This document shows, in pieces, positions 55,526 through 63,838 of a stretch of 64,000 nucleotides of DNA. The stretch comes from an uncultured Sphingomonadaceae bacterium (GTDB lineage: Bacteria > Pseudomonadota > Alphaproteobacteria > Sphingomonadales > Sphingomonadaceae), in the NCBI GenBank assembly GCA_947493325.1, contig CANLQI010000001.1, forward strand, positions 996,501-1,060,500, read 5' to 3'. Numbering within the stretch: position 1 is the stretch's first letter; every line of letters starts with the position of its first letter. A program made the position numbers and the translations under genes. The notes below the pieces were generated by a model. It did not search any database and was not told where the DNA came from. It saw nothing but the letters and a program-made list of their open reading frames with translations.

Positions 55526-56261
55526 AGAAGCGCCTGCATGGAGATATGTTGCGGGCGCAGGTGACAATGCTAAAATATGTGTCATTGGTGACCATGCGTC
55601 AAACCATGTCCCGGATGACATTGATTTGGGCATAGCGGCAGAATTGCTGAACACGCATATTGCCGTTGATCTGGGCAGCGCGGAAGTTGCGCAGCGCCTG
55701 CATGATATATTTGGTTTCTCGCTGTTTCTGGCAACCACATCGCGGCTTGTGGTCGATCTGAACCGTTCGCGCGATGATGCGGCCGCCATTCCTTTGCAAA
55801 GCGATGGGATAGACATTCCGGGCAATGTTCTGGACAGTGAAGCACGTAATCGGCGGTTGCAGCGCTTTCACGACAGCTATCATGATGCACTTGGCGAGCA
55901 TATCGCGCGTATCAAGCCTGCATTCCTGCTATTCTTGCATAGTTTTACGCCTGCGCTGAAAAGCGATGGCGCAAAGCCGCGCCCGTGGCATTTCGGCGTG
56001 ATGTATAATCATGATGAAAGGGCCGGAAAGCTCGCGCTGCCGTTGTTCGCCGCTACGGGGCATGAAACCGGCGATCAGCTTCCCTATTCGGGCAAGGTTT
56101 ATAGCAGCTCGCTGGAAAGACATGGGGATGCCAATCAGATTCCCTATATCGGCCTTGAAATGCGGCAGGATTTGATTGCTGAGAGTACAGGGCAGGACAG
56201 TTTTGCTCAAATTATCGGACCCATATGTCAGGAAATTACACAAAAGCTTGCATCTGCATAA
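55518..56261 (+). CDS. N-formylglutamate amidohydrolase-like protein
   Basis: About 247 residues of the FGase (HutG-like) family. Family features are ICVIGDHASNHVPDDI near the start, SRLVVDLNRSRDDAAAIPL, the FLHSFTPAL segment and the C-terminal IPYIGLEMRQDLI. The family hydrolyses N-formylglutamate from histidine breakdown, but no hut genes are nearby, so the substrate is uncertain. The start (55518 or 55509) falls inside the last codons of ispE; 55518 has GCGGGA at a suitable distance. Confidence 0.85.
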   Translation: MREEAPAWRYVAGAGDNAKICVIGDHASNHVPDDIDLGIAAELLNTHIAVDLGSAEVAQRLHDIFGFSLFLATTSRLVVDLNRSRDDAAAIPLQSDGIDIPGNVLDSEARNRRLQRFHDSYHDALGEHIARIKPAFLLFLHSFTPALKSDGAKPRPWHFGVMYNHDERAGKLALPLFAATGHETGDQLPYSGKVYSSSLERHGDANQIPYIGLEMRQDLIAESTGQDSFAQIIGPICQEITQKLASA

Positions 56262-56320
56262 TCACATGTCATTAAAGGCGCGATCAGGCCCGTAACAAGA
56301 GCGTAACAAGAGAAAGTGCA

Positions 56321-58042
56321 ATGAACCGTAAATTTGATAAATCCAAATTGCCGAGCCGCCATGTTTCCGTGGGGCCAGAACGCGCGCCGCATCGCAGTTA
56401 TTATTACGCCATGGGTCTGGATGAAGACGATATTGCGCGGCCATTTGTGGCGGTGGCATCGGCGGGTAATGACAGCGCGCCGTGTAACACGACACTCAAT
56501 GCGCAGGCTGATATCTGCCGGCAGGGCGTGGAAACAGGCGGCGGCATGCCGCGCCGGTTCAACACGATTACCGTGACTGACGGTATTGCCATGGGGCATC
56601 AGGGAATGAAAAGCTCGCTGGTCAGCCGCGAAGTCATTGCGGACTCGGTGGAACTCAGCGTGCGCGGCCACTGCTATGACGCGCTTGTCGGCTTTGCCGG
56701 GTGCGACAAAAGTCTGCCGGGCATGATGATGGCGATGCTCAGGCTCAATGTGCCTTCGATTTTCGTCTATGGCGGTTCAATCCTGCCCGGCACTTACCAG
56801 GGTGAGGATGTCACTGTTGTCGATGTGTTTGAGAAAGTGGGCCAGCATGCCGCCGGGAATTGCCCCTTGCAGGAGCTTATTGCGCTCGAAAAAGTGGCTT
56901 GTCCAGGGCATGGCGCATGCGGCGGGCAATTTACTGCCAACACTATGGCCTGTGTCGGTGAAGCGATTGGATTATCATTGCCAAACAGCAATATGGCCCC
57001 CGCACCGTATAAATCACGTGAAGAAATAGCGATCGCCGCAGGCGAACAGGTTATGGCGCTTTTGGAAACGAATTTGCGCCCGCGTGACATTTGCACACGC
57101 GAAGCATTTGAAAATGCGGCGCGCGTGGTGGCAGCCACGGGCGGATCTACCAATGCGGCGTTGCACCTTCCCGCTATGGCGAGCGAGGCAGGTATCGATT
57201 TTGACCTGTTCGATGTAGCCGAGATTTTCAAAACCACGCCCTATATTGCCGACCTGAAACCCGGTGGCAGATATGTTGCCAAGGATATGCATGAAGCGGG
57301 CGGTGTCTATATGTTGATGAAAACACTGATGGATGGCGGTTTTTTGCATGCTGATTGTATGACGGTAACGGGCCGGACACTGGGTGAGAATATTGATGAG
57401 ATCACCTGGAACCCGGATCAGAAAGTCATTTATGGCGTCAAGGCGCCAATCACGCCGACTGGCGGTGTCGTGGGGCTTCGCGGCACATTGGCACCTGAAG
57501 GCGCAATCGTGAAAGTGGCGGGGATGGACCGGTTGCAATTTACCGGACCGGCGCAGGTTTTTGAATGCGAAGAAGATGCCTTTGCCGCTGTCGAAAACCG
57601 CGAGATTAACGAAGGCAGTGTTATCATTATCCGCAATGAAGGCCCTAGAGGCGGCCCCGGCATGCGTGAAATGCTGTCGACAACAGCCGCGCTGTACGGA
57701 CAGGGTATGGGCGAGAAAGTCGCGCTTATCACCGATGGACGTTTTTCGGGTGCGACACGCGGCTTTTGTATTGGTCATGTCGGACCGGAAGCGGCTGCTG
57801 GCGGACCGATCGGGCTGGTGCATGATGGTGACGTGATTGCGATTGATGCGGAGGCCGGCACGATTGACCTGCAGGTCAGCGAGGAAGAGCTGGCAAAACG
57901 GCGCGAAACATGGAAACCGCATGAAAATGACTATGCGTCCGGCGCGTTGTGGCGCTATGCGCAGAATGTCGGAGCTGCGCATAAAGGCGCCATCACACAT
58001 CCTGGCGCCAAAGCAGAAAAGCATATCTATGCAGATATTTAA
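56321..58042 (+). CDS. ilvD: Dihydroxy-acid dehydratase
   Basis: IlvD dehydrates dihydroxy acids in the last shared step of valine and isoleucine synthesis, using an iron-sulfur cluster. It has 573 residues. The cluster cysteines are in [13 protein letters not shown], in [12 protein letters not shown] and in [20 protein letters not shown]. The C-terminal [17 protein letters not shown] contains the catalytic serine region. The gene starts 59 bases after the amidohydrolase gene and is followed by an RNA methyltransferase 14 bases later. Confidence 0.97.
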   Translation: MNRKFDKSKLPSRHVSVGPERAPHRSYYYAMGLDEDDIARPFVAVASAGNDSAPCNTTLNAQADICRQGVETGGGMPRRFNTITVTDGIAMGHQGMKSSLVSREVIADSVELSVRGHCYDALVGFAGCDKSLPGMMMAMLRLNVPSIFVYGGSILPGTYQGEDVTVVDVFEKVGQHAAGNCPLQELIALEKVACPGHGACGGQFTANTMACVGEAIGLSLPNSNMAPAPYKSREEIAIAAGEQVMALLETNLRPRDICTREAFENAARVVAATGGSTNAALHLPAMASEAGIDFDLFDVAEIFKTTPYIADLKPGGRYVAKDMHEAGGVYMLMKTLMDGGFLHADCMTVTGRTLGENIDEITWNPDQKVIYGVKAPITPTGGVVGLRGTLAPEGAIVKVAGMDRLQFTGPAQVFECEEDAFAAVENREINEGSVIIIRNEGPRGGPGMREMLSTTAALYGQGMGEKVALITDGRFSGATRGFCIGHVGPEAAAGGPIGLVHDGDVIAIDAEAGTIDLQVSEEELAKRRETWKPHENDYASGALWRYAQNVGAAHKGAITHPGAKAEKHIYADI

Positions 58043-58056
58043 CCCGGAATCTTCAT

Positions 58057-59259
58057 ATGGGTGAGGAAATCGTTCGCATAGCCGCGCGGGGTGACGGTAT
58101 CACCGAAAGCGGACAGCATGTGCCGATGTCTGCACCAGGAGATGTGCTACAGGATGATGGTGGCCTGGCCTGGGGGCCGCACCATGTCGAGCCGCCCTGC
58201 CAGCATTTTGAACTGTGCGGCGGATGTAGCCTGCAACAGCTTGATAACACAAGCTATGCTGAATTTGTCCGTGACCGCGTCGCCAATTCGATTGATTCCC
58301 AAGGGTTGCAGGCGGATGAAATCGCGCTAGCAGTGCTCAGCCCGCCGCAAAGCCGCCGCCGCGTCGGCCTGCGCGCCATTCGCATGGGACGCAAACTGCA
58401 TGTGGGATTCCATACCGGCGGCAGTCACCGTGTTATTGACATGCAGCAATGCGAAATCATGCGGCCAGAGCTGTTCGCGCTTGTCGCCCCGCTCAGGCGG
58501 TTGCTGGATAGCTGGCCCGGCAAGGCGCTCAGCTGCGTGATTGATATGACACTGGTGGATCAAGGCGCGGACATCCATATCAAAAACCTGACATTTGAAG
58601 GTCTTGAGCAGACACAGGCACTGCTTGATTTTGCGCGCGAACATGATCTGGCACGGCTAAGCATGGACCAGGGCTATGGCCCCGAAGCCGTTTGGGAGCC
58701 GGAACCTGTGACGATGAGCTTTGGCAGTCATGCCGTTGGCTTTCCTGTGGGCGCATTCCTGCAACCCACCCGCGAAGGTGAGGATGCGCTTGTCGCCGCC
58801 AGCAAAGAGGCTTTGCAGGGCAGCAAAGTCATAGCCGACCTGTTTTGCGGTATCGGCACTTTTGCGCTGCATCTTACGCAAGGGCGTAAAATCTATGCAG
58901 GCGAGGCTTCGCGTGACGCACTGATGGCACTTAAAATGACCGCCAACATGCGGCAGTTGACGATATTTGCCGACCATCGTGACCTGTACCGCAAGCCGCT
59001 TATGGCTGAGGAGTTGAACCGGTTTGAGGCTGTCCTGCTTGACCCGCCCCGTTCCGGTGCAAAAGAACAGGTAGGTGAGCTGGCTTTATCAAATGTTCCG
59101 AAAATCTGTTATATCAGCTGCAATCCGGTAAGCTGGGCCCGCGATGCGAAAAAACTGTGTGAGGCAGGATATAATATTCGCAAAGTCTGGCCAGTGGGGC
59201 AGTTTCGCTGGTCCACACATGTCGAACTTGTCAGCTTATTTGAGAAAGCGGAAAGCTAG
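58057..59259 (+). CDS. TrmA/RlmD-type RNA uracil methyltransferase
   Basis: A 400-residue SAM-dependent RNA methyltransferase. An N-terminal [4Fe-4S] cluster is likely (CQHFELCGGCSLQQL, with a fourth Cys in QQCEIM). The SAM-binding fold has ADLFCGIGTFALHL, and the catalytic motifs are LLDPPRSGAKEQV and ISCNPVSWARDAK with the nucleophilic cysteine. Relatives methylate U747 or U1939 of 23S rRNA or U54 of tRNA; since trmFO in this window covers tRNA U54, a 23S rRNA target is more likely here. The stop shares CTAG with the convergent nitrilase gene. Confidence 0.92.
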   Translation: MGEEIVRIAARGDGITESGQHVPMSAPGDVLQDDGGLAWGPHHVEPPCQHFELCGGCSLQQLDNTSYAEFVRDRVANSIDSQGLQADEIALAVLSPPQSRRRVGLRAIRMGRKLHVGFHTGGSHRVIDMQQCEIMRPELFALVAPLRRLLDSWPGKALSCVIDMTLVDQGADIHIKNLTFEGLEQTQALLDFAREHDLARLSMDQGYGPEAVWEPEPVTMSFGSHAVGFPVGAFLQPTREGEDALVAASKEALQGSKVIADLFCGIGTFALHLTQGRKIYAGEASRDALMALKMTANMRQLTIFADHRDLYRKPLMAEELNRFEAVLLDPPRSGAKEQVGELALSNVPKICYISCNPVSWARDAKKLCEAGYNIRKVWPVGQFRWSTHVELVSLFEKAES

Positions 59260-60200
59260 TCTTTCCAGACCACGCCGTCTTTTGCGCTGCGATCTACACG
59301 TAATTCAAACACATCCGCGCGGGAATAATGGCCGTCTGTGTCGAGCGAGGCAAGGCCTTGACCAATTATTGACATATCCAGCTCCGCCGTGATGATTTCC
59401 GCTTCGTCACCGGCCTGTGCCAATATTTCGGCATCAGGCGCAATGATCTGGCTGCCGCCAAACTGTAACTGGCCTTCATCCATCTGCATCACCAGCGCGT
59501 GAGCTTTTGCGTTATTGCCCAGTCGCTCTATGCTCTCCAGCAGGTCGTTCCGGTGTTGAACTGTGCCTGCCGCCAGCACGAAACAACGCCCTTCAAATGC
59601 ATAATGGCGTGAAGCAATCGAATAGCTTTCGCGCACGGTTGGCCATGCCGCAACATGCACCGTTTCCCCCTGATTATGCATGGCTGCACGCGCAAGCGGC
59701 ATCCAGTGTTCCCAGCAGATCAGGCTGCCGATCCGGGTTTCCGCGCCATTATGAATATCCAGTGTGGAGCCATCACCCCGGTTCCAGATCAGCCGCTCAC
59801 CATGCGTAGGGACCAGTTTGCGATGGGGCAGGGGCGACTGACCGGGCCTGAACAGCATCTGATTGTTATACAGACTGCTGCGCCGCCGCTCATGCGCGCC
59901 CACGGATACCATCACGTCGGCTTTGTCGACCAATGTTTGCAACACTTCAAAGCGCGGGTCGTTCTCCCGCACAGCCTGTTCCAGCAATATGGCATGCAGC
60001 GCTTTGGTGCCAGGATGATCCCATTTGGCGGCATCCGATGCTTCGTCCAGCCAAAGCGGGTATCCGCCCAGAAATGTCTCGCCAAAGGCAATCAACTGCG
60101 CGCCCGTATCAATGGCATCCTGCACCAGAGGAAGGAGCTGTTTCAGCCCTTCAGTGATATCGAGCGGCACGGGTGCAGCCTGAACAATGGCTGTTTTCAT
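59256..60200 (-). CDS. Nitrilase
   Basis: A 314-residue carbon-nitrogen hydrolase of branch 1. The catalytic triad is visible: Glu41 in FGETFLGGYP, Lys128 in PHRKLVPTHGER, and Cys162 in LICWEHWMPLARAA. The CWEHWMP form is typical of true nitrilases and cyanide-degrading enzymes rather than amidases. The natural nitrile is unknown. Its stop codon overlaps that of the convergent methyltransferase (CTAG). A MAPEG gene follows on the upstream side by 12 bases. Confidence 0.92.
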   Translation of the reverse strand: MKTAIVQAAPVPLDITEGLKQLLPLVQDAIDTGAQLIAFGETFLGGYPLWLDEASDAAKWDHPGTKALHAILLEQAVRENDPRFEVLQTLVDKADVMVSVGAHERRRSSLYNNQMLFRPGQSPLPHRKLVPTHGERLIWNRGDGSTLDIHNGAETRIGSLICWEHWMPLARAAMHNQGETVHVAAWPTVRESYSIASRHYAFEGRCFVLAAGTVQHRNDLLESIERLGNNAKAHALVMQMDEGQLQFGGSQIIAPDAEILAQAGDEAEIITAELDMSIIGQGLASLDTDGHYSRADVFELRVDRSAKDGVVWKD

Positions 60201-60212
60201 CGGTTGGGAATC

Positions 60213-60641
60213 CTAGTGATGGGAAAATACATATATGACTATATGCACCACAAGCGCCCAGAGACACAGGCTGGAGAGCACGAATATTGCGAAACGCAGC
60301 GGAATGAGATTTACTGTCACCTGCACCAGGCTATGAATGATCCGCAGAATGACAAAGGCCCAGGCCAGATAGAGGTTCCATCCGTTGCCGATGCCCATAA
60401 TGCCTAGCAAAATGCAGGCCGGGTAGAATAATGTGGGCAGCTCGAGCAGGTGGTTATAATTATCTGCCTTCCACTGCACCTGGCGCGGCAATGTCTTGAG
60501 GTCATCCTTGGTATAAACGGCGGGATCCATGTTGATCTTCGCTTTTTGCATGGCGGGGATGCGGGTCACATACATCCACAGCCACATGACCATGGTCCAC
60601 ACAAAAAGAACGGCGACAGGCTGAAAGATTGGGCTGTTCAT
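60213..60641 (-). CDS. MAPEG family membrane protein (first of two)
   Basis: A 142-residue protein with four membrane segments of the MAPEG (microsomal glutathione transferase-like) family. The family landmarks are VYTKDDLKTLPRQVQWKADN and YNHLLELPTLFYPACILL, followed by AWAFVILRIIHSLVQVTVN. Glutathione-binding roles are known only for some members. It begins one base after the stop of a second MAPEG gene, so the pair is probably one transcript. Confidence 0.87.
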   Translation of the reverse strand: MNSPIFQPVAVLFVWTMVMWLWMYVTRIPAMQKAKINMDPAVYTKDDLKTLPRQVQWKADNYNHLLELPTLFYPACILLGIMGIGNGWNLYLAWAFVILRIIHSLVQVTVNLIPLRFAIFVLSSLCLWALVVHIVIYVFSHH

Positions 60642-60642
60642 A

Positions 60643-61083
60643 TCACAGCGCTCTGTTCATGGTTGCAATTACCGCGCTGAATGAGAGGACAATGAGGCAT
60701 AGCGTGGAGACCACAAATAGCAGGAAGCGGATATTGATCTTATTCACCGTGGCCTGCCAGACACTGTGGATGATACGCAGAATTACATAGGCCCATGCCA
60801 ACCCCTCCATTAAAACCGAAGTCGCACCGGCAATGGTCAGAATGATAACCGTGGCATAAAATATGGTCGGCTGTTCCATCAGGTGTGTGTAATTGTGCGA
60901 CTTCCATGCGGTATTGGGCGGCAATTGCGGATCAAGGTCCTGACCACGTCCGCCCGGAGGACCTGCGCGCAAATCCTTGCCAAGCGCCCTGACTGCCGAC
61001 AGGCGTGTTCCCGCCATCCAAAACAGCATTAACAACGACCACAGCACCAACACGGCTGCGGGCAATAGCAAAGCGGTATTCAT
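60643..61083 (-). CDS. MAPEG family membrane protein (second of two)
   Basis: A 146-residue MAPEG protein, a paralogue of its neighbour. It shares HNYTHLMEQPTIFYATVII and AWAYVILRIIHSVWQATVNK, with about 40% identity by eye. A longer loop (GPPGGRGQDLDPQLPPN) follows the first membrane segment. The two may form a heteromer. They are separated from the ornithine decarboxylase gene by 88 bases. Confidence 0.87.
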   Translation of the reverse strand: MNTALLLPAAVLVLWSLLMLFWMAGTRLSAVRALGKDLRAGPPGGRGQDLDPQLPPNTAWKSHNYTHLMEQPTIFYATVIILTIAGATSVLMEGLAWAYVILRIIHSVWQATVNKINIRFLLFVVSTLCLIVLSFSAVIATMNRAL

Positions 61084-61171
61084 AACGGCTGTTTCTCCTA
61101 CGCGATAATGCGCGGAGAGTGCGGCATGGCAAACCGATTGTCAAATGCAACCTATTTGGCGCATCAAAGAT

Positions 61172-62365
61172 TTAGCTGCCGATCGAAATCACATTATCGC
61201 GTGCAGTGTCGCCATGCACGACACCGGTGTACAGGCTGGCCATTGGTTCATCGGCAACATCAAAGCTCGTCGCATCGCCAAAACCATTAAAAGCGGTTTT
61301 CATGGCCGCGCCATAGGCACCAATCATGCCTATTTCGATATAGTCGCCTGCGGCCATATCAGCGGGTAGTTCGAACGGCCCGGCCATATAGTCCATGTCA
61401 TCGCATGTGGGGCCGTAAAAGCTGAATGGTTCTGATACGCCTCGGCGTAGGCCATTCAGGCTCTGCACCGGGAAACGCCAACCAATATGCGCCGCATCAA
61501 ACAGTGCGCCATAGGCACCATCATTAATATACAGCTCGCTGCCACGGCGGCGTTCGACGCGCACGATCAGCGAACTATATTCTGCGCACAGCGCGCGGCC
61601 CGGTTCGCACCATAGCTCGGCCGAATAGCTGATCGGCAGGCTTTCATAGGTGCGGTCGATGATTTCGAAATAATCGGTCAGGGCAGGCGGTTCCATGCCG
61701 GGATAAACAGATGGAAAGCCACCGCCAATATCGACAATATCAACGGTAACCGAGGCGTCAACAATCGCGGCGCGCACTTTTTCGAGAGCCTGCACATAGG
61801 CATGCGGCGACATAGCCTGACTGCCGACATGGAAACAAATGCCCAATGTATCGGCCGCCTGGCGCGATTGCATGAGCAGTTCCTGTATCTCGTCAAGGTC
61901 TGCACCAAATTTTGCGGCAAGGCTGAGTTCGGCAAATTCGGAAGATACGCGCAGGCGGACGCATAGTGTCAGGTCATCTGCATCATGCGTGGCTTCGCGG
62001 ATTTTGAGCAGCTCATCCAGGCTATCGAGCGAGAATATCCGCACACCATGCGTGAAATAGGCTTCGTGAATGGCTTCGGCGGTCTTGATGGGATGCATGA
62101 AACACAGCGTTGCATCCGGCAAGATGCGGGCAACAAGTCGCACTTCCGCAATAGACGCCACATCATAGTGAGTGACGCCTGAATCCCACAGGATTTGCAG
62201 CAATTCGGGCGAAGGGTTCGCCTTAACTGCATAGAGCGACTTCCCGGGGAAATTATCCACGAAGTAACGGGCGGCGCGGCGCGCAGCATGCGGTCTGTTG
62301 AGGATTACGGGTTCGGTGGGGCGGTGGGCCCCAATTACAGCCAGTGCGTCAGGATAGATGTGCAA
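61172..62365 (-). CDS. Ornithine decarboxylase, type III fold
   Basis: A 397-residue PLP enzyme making putrescine from ornithine. The PLP lysine is Lys48 in SLYAVKANPSPELL; other landmarks are CFHVGSQAMSP, DIGGGFPSVYPG, WCEPGRALCAEYSS and the active-site YGPTCDDMDYMAG. The start is a TTG at 62365 with a strong AGGGGG site nine bases upstream; an in-frame stop nine codons earlier excludes a longer version. Together with the next two genes it forms a spermidine pathway. A structured leader lies upstream. Confidence 0.94.
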   Translation of the reverse strand: MHIYPDALAVIGAHRPTEPVILNRPHAARRAARYFVDNFPGKSLYAVKANPSPELLQILWDSGVTHYDVASIAEVRLVARILPDATLCFMHPIKTAEAIHEAYFTHGVRIFSLDSLDELLKIREATHDADDLTLCVRLRVSSEFAELSLAAKFGADLDEIQELLMQSRQAADTLGICFHVGSQAMSPHAYVQALEKVRAAIVDASVTVDIVDIGGGFPSVYPGMEPPALTDYFEIIDRTYESLPISYSAELWCEPGRALCAEYSSLIVRVERRRGSELYINDGAYGALFDAAHIGWRFPVQSLNGLRRGVSEPFSFYGPTCDDMDYMAGPFELPADMAAGDYIEIGMIGAYGAAMKTAFNGFGDATSFDVADEPMASLYTGVVHGDTARDNVISIGS

Positions 62366-62540
62366 CTCAAGGGACCCCCTAAACGTTCGTCATAGCAAAA
62401 TGCTGCCTTGCGGTTGGAAGTCCCCTTGGGGCAGCGAAGCGCGGATATATGCACGCCATGCCTCTATGTAAAGCATAAATATTTGCCGCATGCTGAACAA
62501 ACGGTACGCATTTGTAAAATAATGTTCGACTTCTTGAGCG
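62366..62540 (-). promoter_or_regulatory. Structured leader of the ornithine decarboxylase gene, speF-like
   Basis: The 175 bases between nspC and the decarboxylase gene can form a GCTGCC/GGCAGC stem (62435-62430 with 62407-62402). AAGGGGAC (62427-62420) can pair with GTCCCTT (62375-62369), which lies between the AGGGGG ribosome-binding site and the TTG start. CCCC at 62431-62428 can instead pair with that site. Two small overlapping ORFs lie in it, of 33 codons (62491-62390) and 26 codons (62459-62379). Alphaproteobacterial ornithine decarboxylase genes are known to carry a leader RNA called speF; I could not align this one. Confidence 0.45.
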
Positions 62541-63713
62541 TTAGCTCAGGCGATCGCGAAATTCGGTCCAGTCAAACTCTCTGACACAGTGCAAGGCATC
62601 GTTTTCACTGTTCCACAGCCAGATAGAGGGTAAAGGCACGCCATTAAACGTATTGGTTTTTACCATAGAATAATGCGCCTGATCCAGAAAAGCGACGCAC
62701 TGCCCCGCCTCCATCGGCACGGGCAGCACGTAATCGCCGATAATATCGCCAGCCAGACACGATGGCCCGCCGAGCCGGATCTGCGCGCCTTGGTCTTTTT
62801 CACCCAGCATGGCGGGGCGGTAAGGCGCTTCGATCACATCGGGCATATGGCAGGTGGCGGAGATGTCGGTAATGCCGACTTTCATGCCATTGTCCATCAC
62901 ATCGAGTATCTCACCGACCAGTATCCCGGCGTCCAGTGCAATGGCTTCACCGGGCTCCAAATAGACTTCAAGTCCTGTATCTTCGCGGATCTGCGTGAGA
63001 AAATCGACAAGCAGATCGCGCTGGTAATCTGCGCGGGTAATATGATGCCCGCCGCCCAGGTTAATCCACTTAAGGTCAGGAAGTATATCCCGAATCTGCG
63101 GGTAAAGCCTCTCCCATGTCGTCCGCAAGGGCACAAAATCCTGTTCGCACAATGTGTGGAAGTGGAGACCCGATACGCCATGCAGATGCTCCGGCTTCAG
63201 CTGACTGACCGGGAAGCCGAGGCGGCTATGCGCCTGACACGGGTCATATTTCTCGACTTCGCCCAGCGGCATTTCGGGATTGATGCGCAGGCCGATATCG
63301 AAACTGTGACCGGCGGCACGCGCCTTGTCTGCGTCCCCTGAAAACCGGGCAATCTGGTCCGGGCTATTGAAAATCACATGATCGGACAGTGTAAATATCT
63401 CGGCCATGTCTTCGGCTTTGTAAGCGGGCGAATAGGTTTCGACCTCGCCGCTATATTTCTCCGCCGCCAGCCGCGCTTCCCACAGGCCCGATGTGCAGCA
63501 TCCATCCAGATATTCACTGACGAGTGGTGCCAGCGACCACATCGAAAACGCCTTAAGCGCAGCGAGTATCTTCACACCGCTGCGCGCTTTCACGTCAGCC
63601 AGTATTTCCAGATTGCGGCGAACAGCGACTTCGTCAACAACAAAAGCAGGCGTGGGGACACGGCTCAGGTCAAAGCCTGAAAACGCCCCCGGATCACCTG
63701 CTTTTGTTTGCAT
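62541..63713 (-). CDS. nspC: Carboxynorspermidine/carboxyspermidine decarboxylase
   Basis: A 390-residue PLP enzyme that decarboxylates carboxyspermidine (or carboxynorspermidine). It begins DLSRVPTPAFVVDEVAVRRN; the PLP lysine is in LAALKAFSMWSLAPL, then LHGVSGLHFHTLCE, WINLGGGHHITRADY, YLEPGEAIALDAG and the family's GPSCLAGDIIGDY. It is closer to NspC than to LysA or ornithine decarboxylase. The dehydrogenase that supplies its substrate ends just upstream of it. Confidence 0.93.
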   Translation of the reverse strand: MQTKAGDPGAFSGFDLSRVPTPAFVVDEVAVRRNLEILADVKARSGVKILAALKAFSMWSLAPLVSEYLDGCCTSGLWEARLAAEKYSGEVETYSPAYKAEDMAEIFTLSDHVIFNSPDQIARFSGDADKARAAGHSFDIGLRINPEMPLGEVEKYDPCQAHSRLGFPVSQLKPEHLHGVSGLHFHTLCEQDFVPLRTTWERLYPQIRDILPDLKWINLGGGHHITRADYQRDLLVDFLTQIREDTGLEVYLEPGEAIALDAGILVGEILDVMDNGMKVGITDISATCHMPDVIEAPYRPAMLGEKDQGAQIRLGGPSCLAGDIIGDYVLPVPMEAGQCVAFLDQAHYSMVKTNTFNGVPLPSIWLWNSENDALHCVREFDWTEFRDRLS

Positions 63714-63734
63714 TAGATTGTTACCTTCATAAAT

Positions 63735-63830
63735 CCGTCATTCCCAGCTTGACTGGGAATCTATCTCACAACGGTTGAATTAATAGGTATATGTCGCGAG
63801 ATAGATTCCCGCTTTCACGGGAATGACGGT
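63735..63830. repeat. REP-pair (REPIN-like) palindrome, intergenic
   Basis: Two inverted arms (63735-63767 and 63798-63829) share a GTCATTCCC head and a GAGATAG...CTATCTC outer match around a 30-base spacer. Each arm forms a small hairpin, ATTCCCAG-CTTGA-CTGGGAAT and ATTCCCG-CTTTCA-CGGGAAT, so the arms differ inside. It nearly fills the gap between nspC and the dehydrogenase gene and could stabilise or end the transcript. It has the same layout as the element in carA. Confidence 0.85.
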
Positions 63831-63838
63831 TTGCATAT

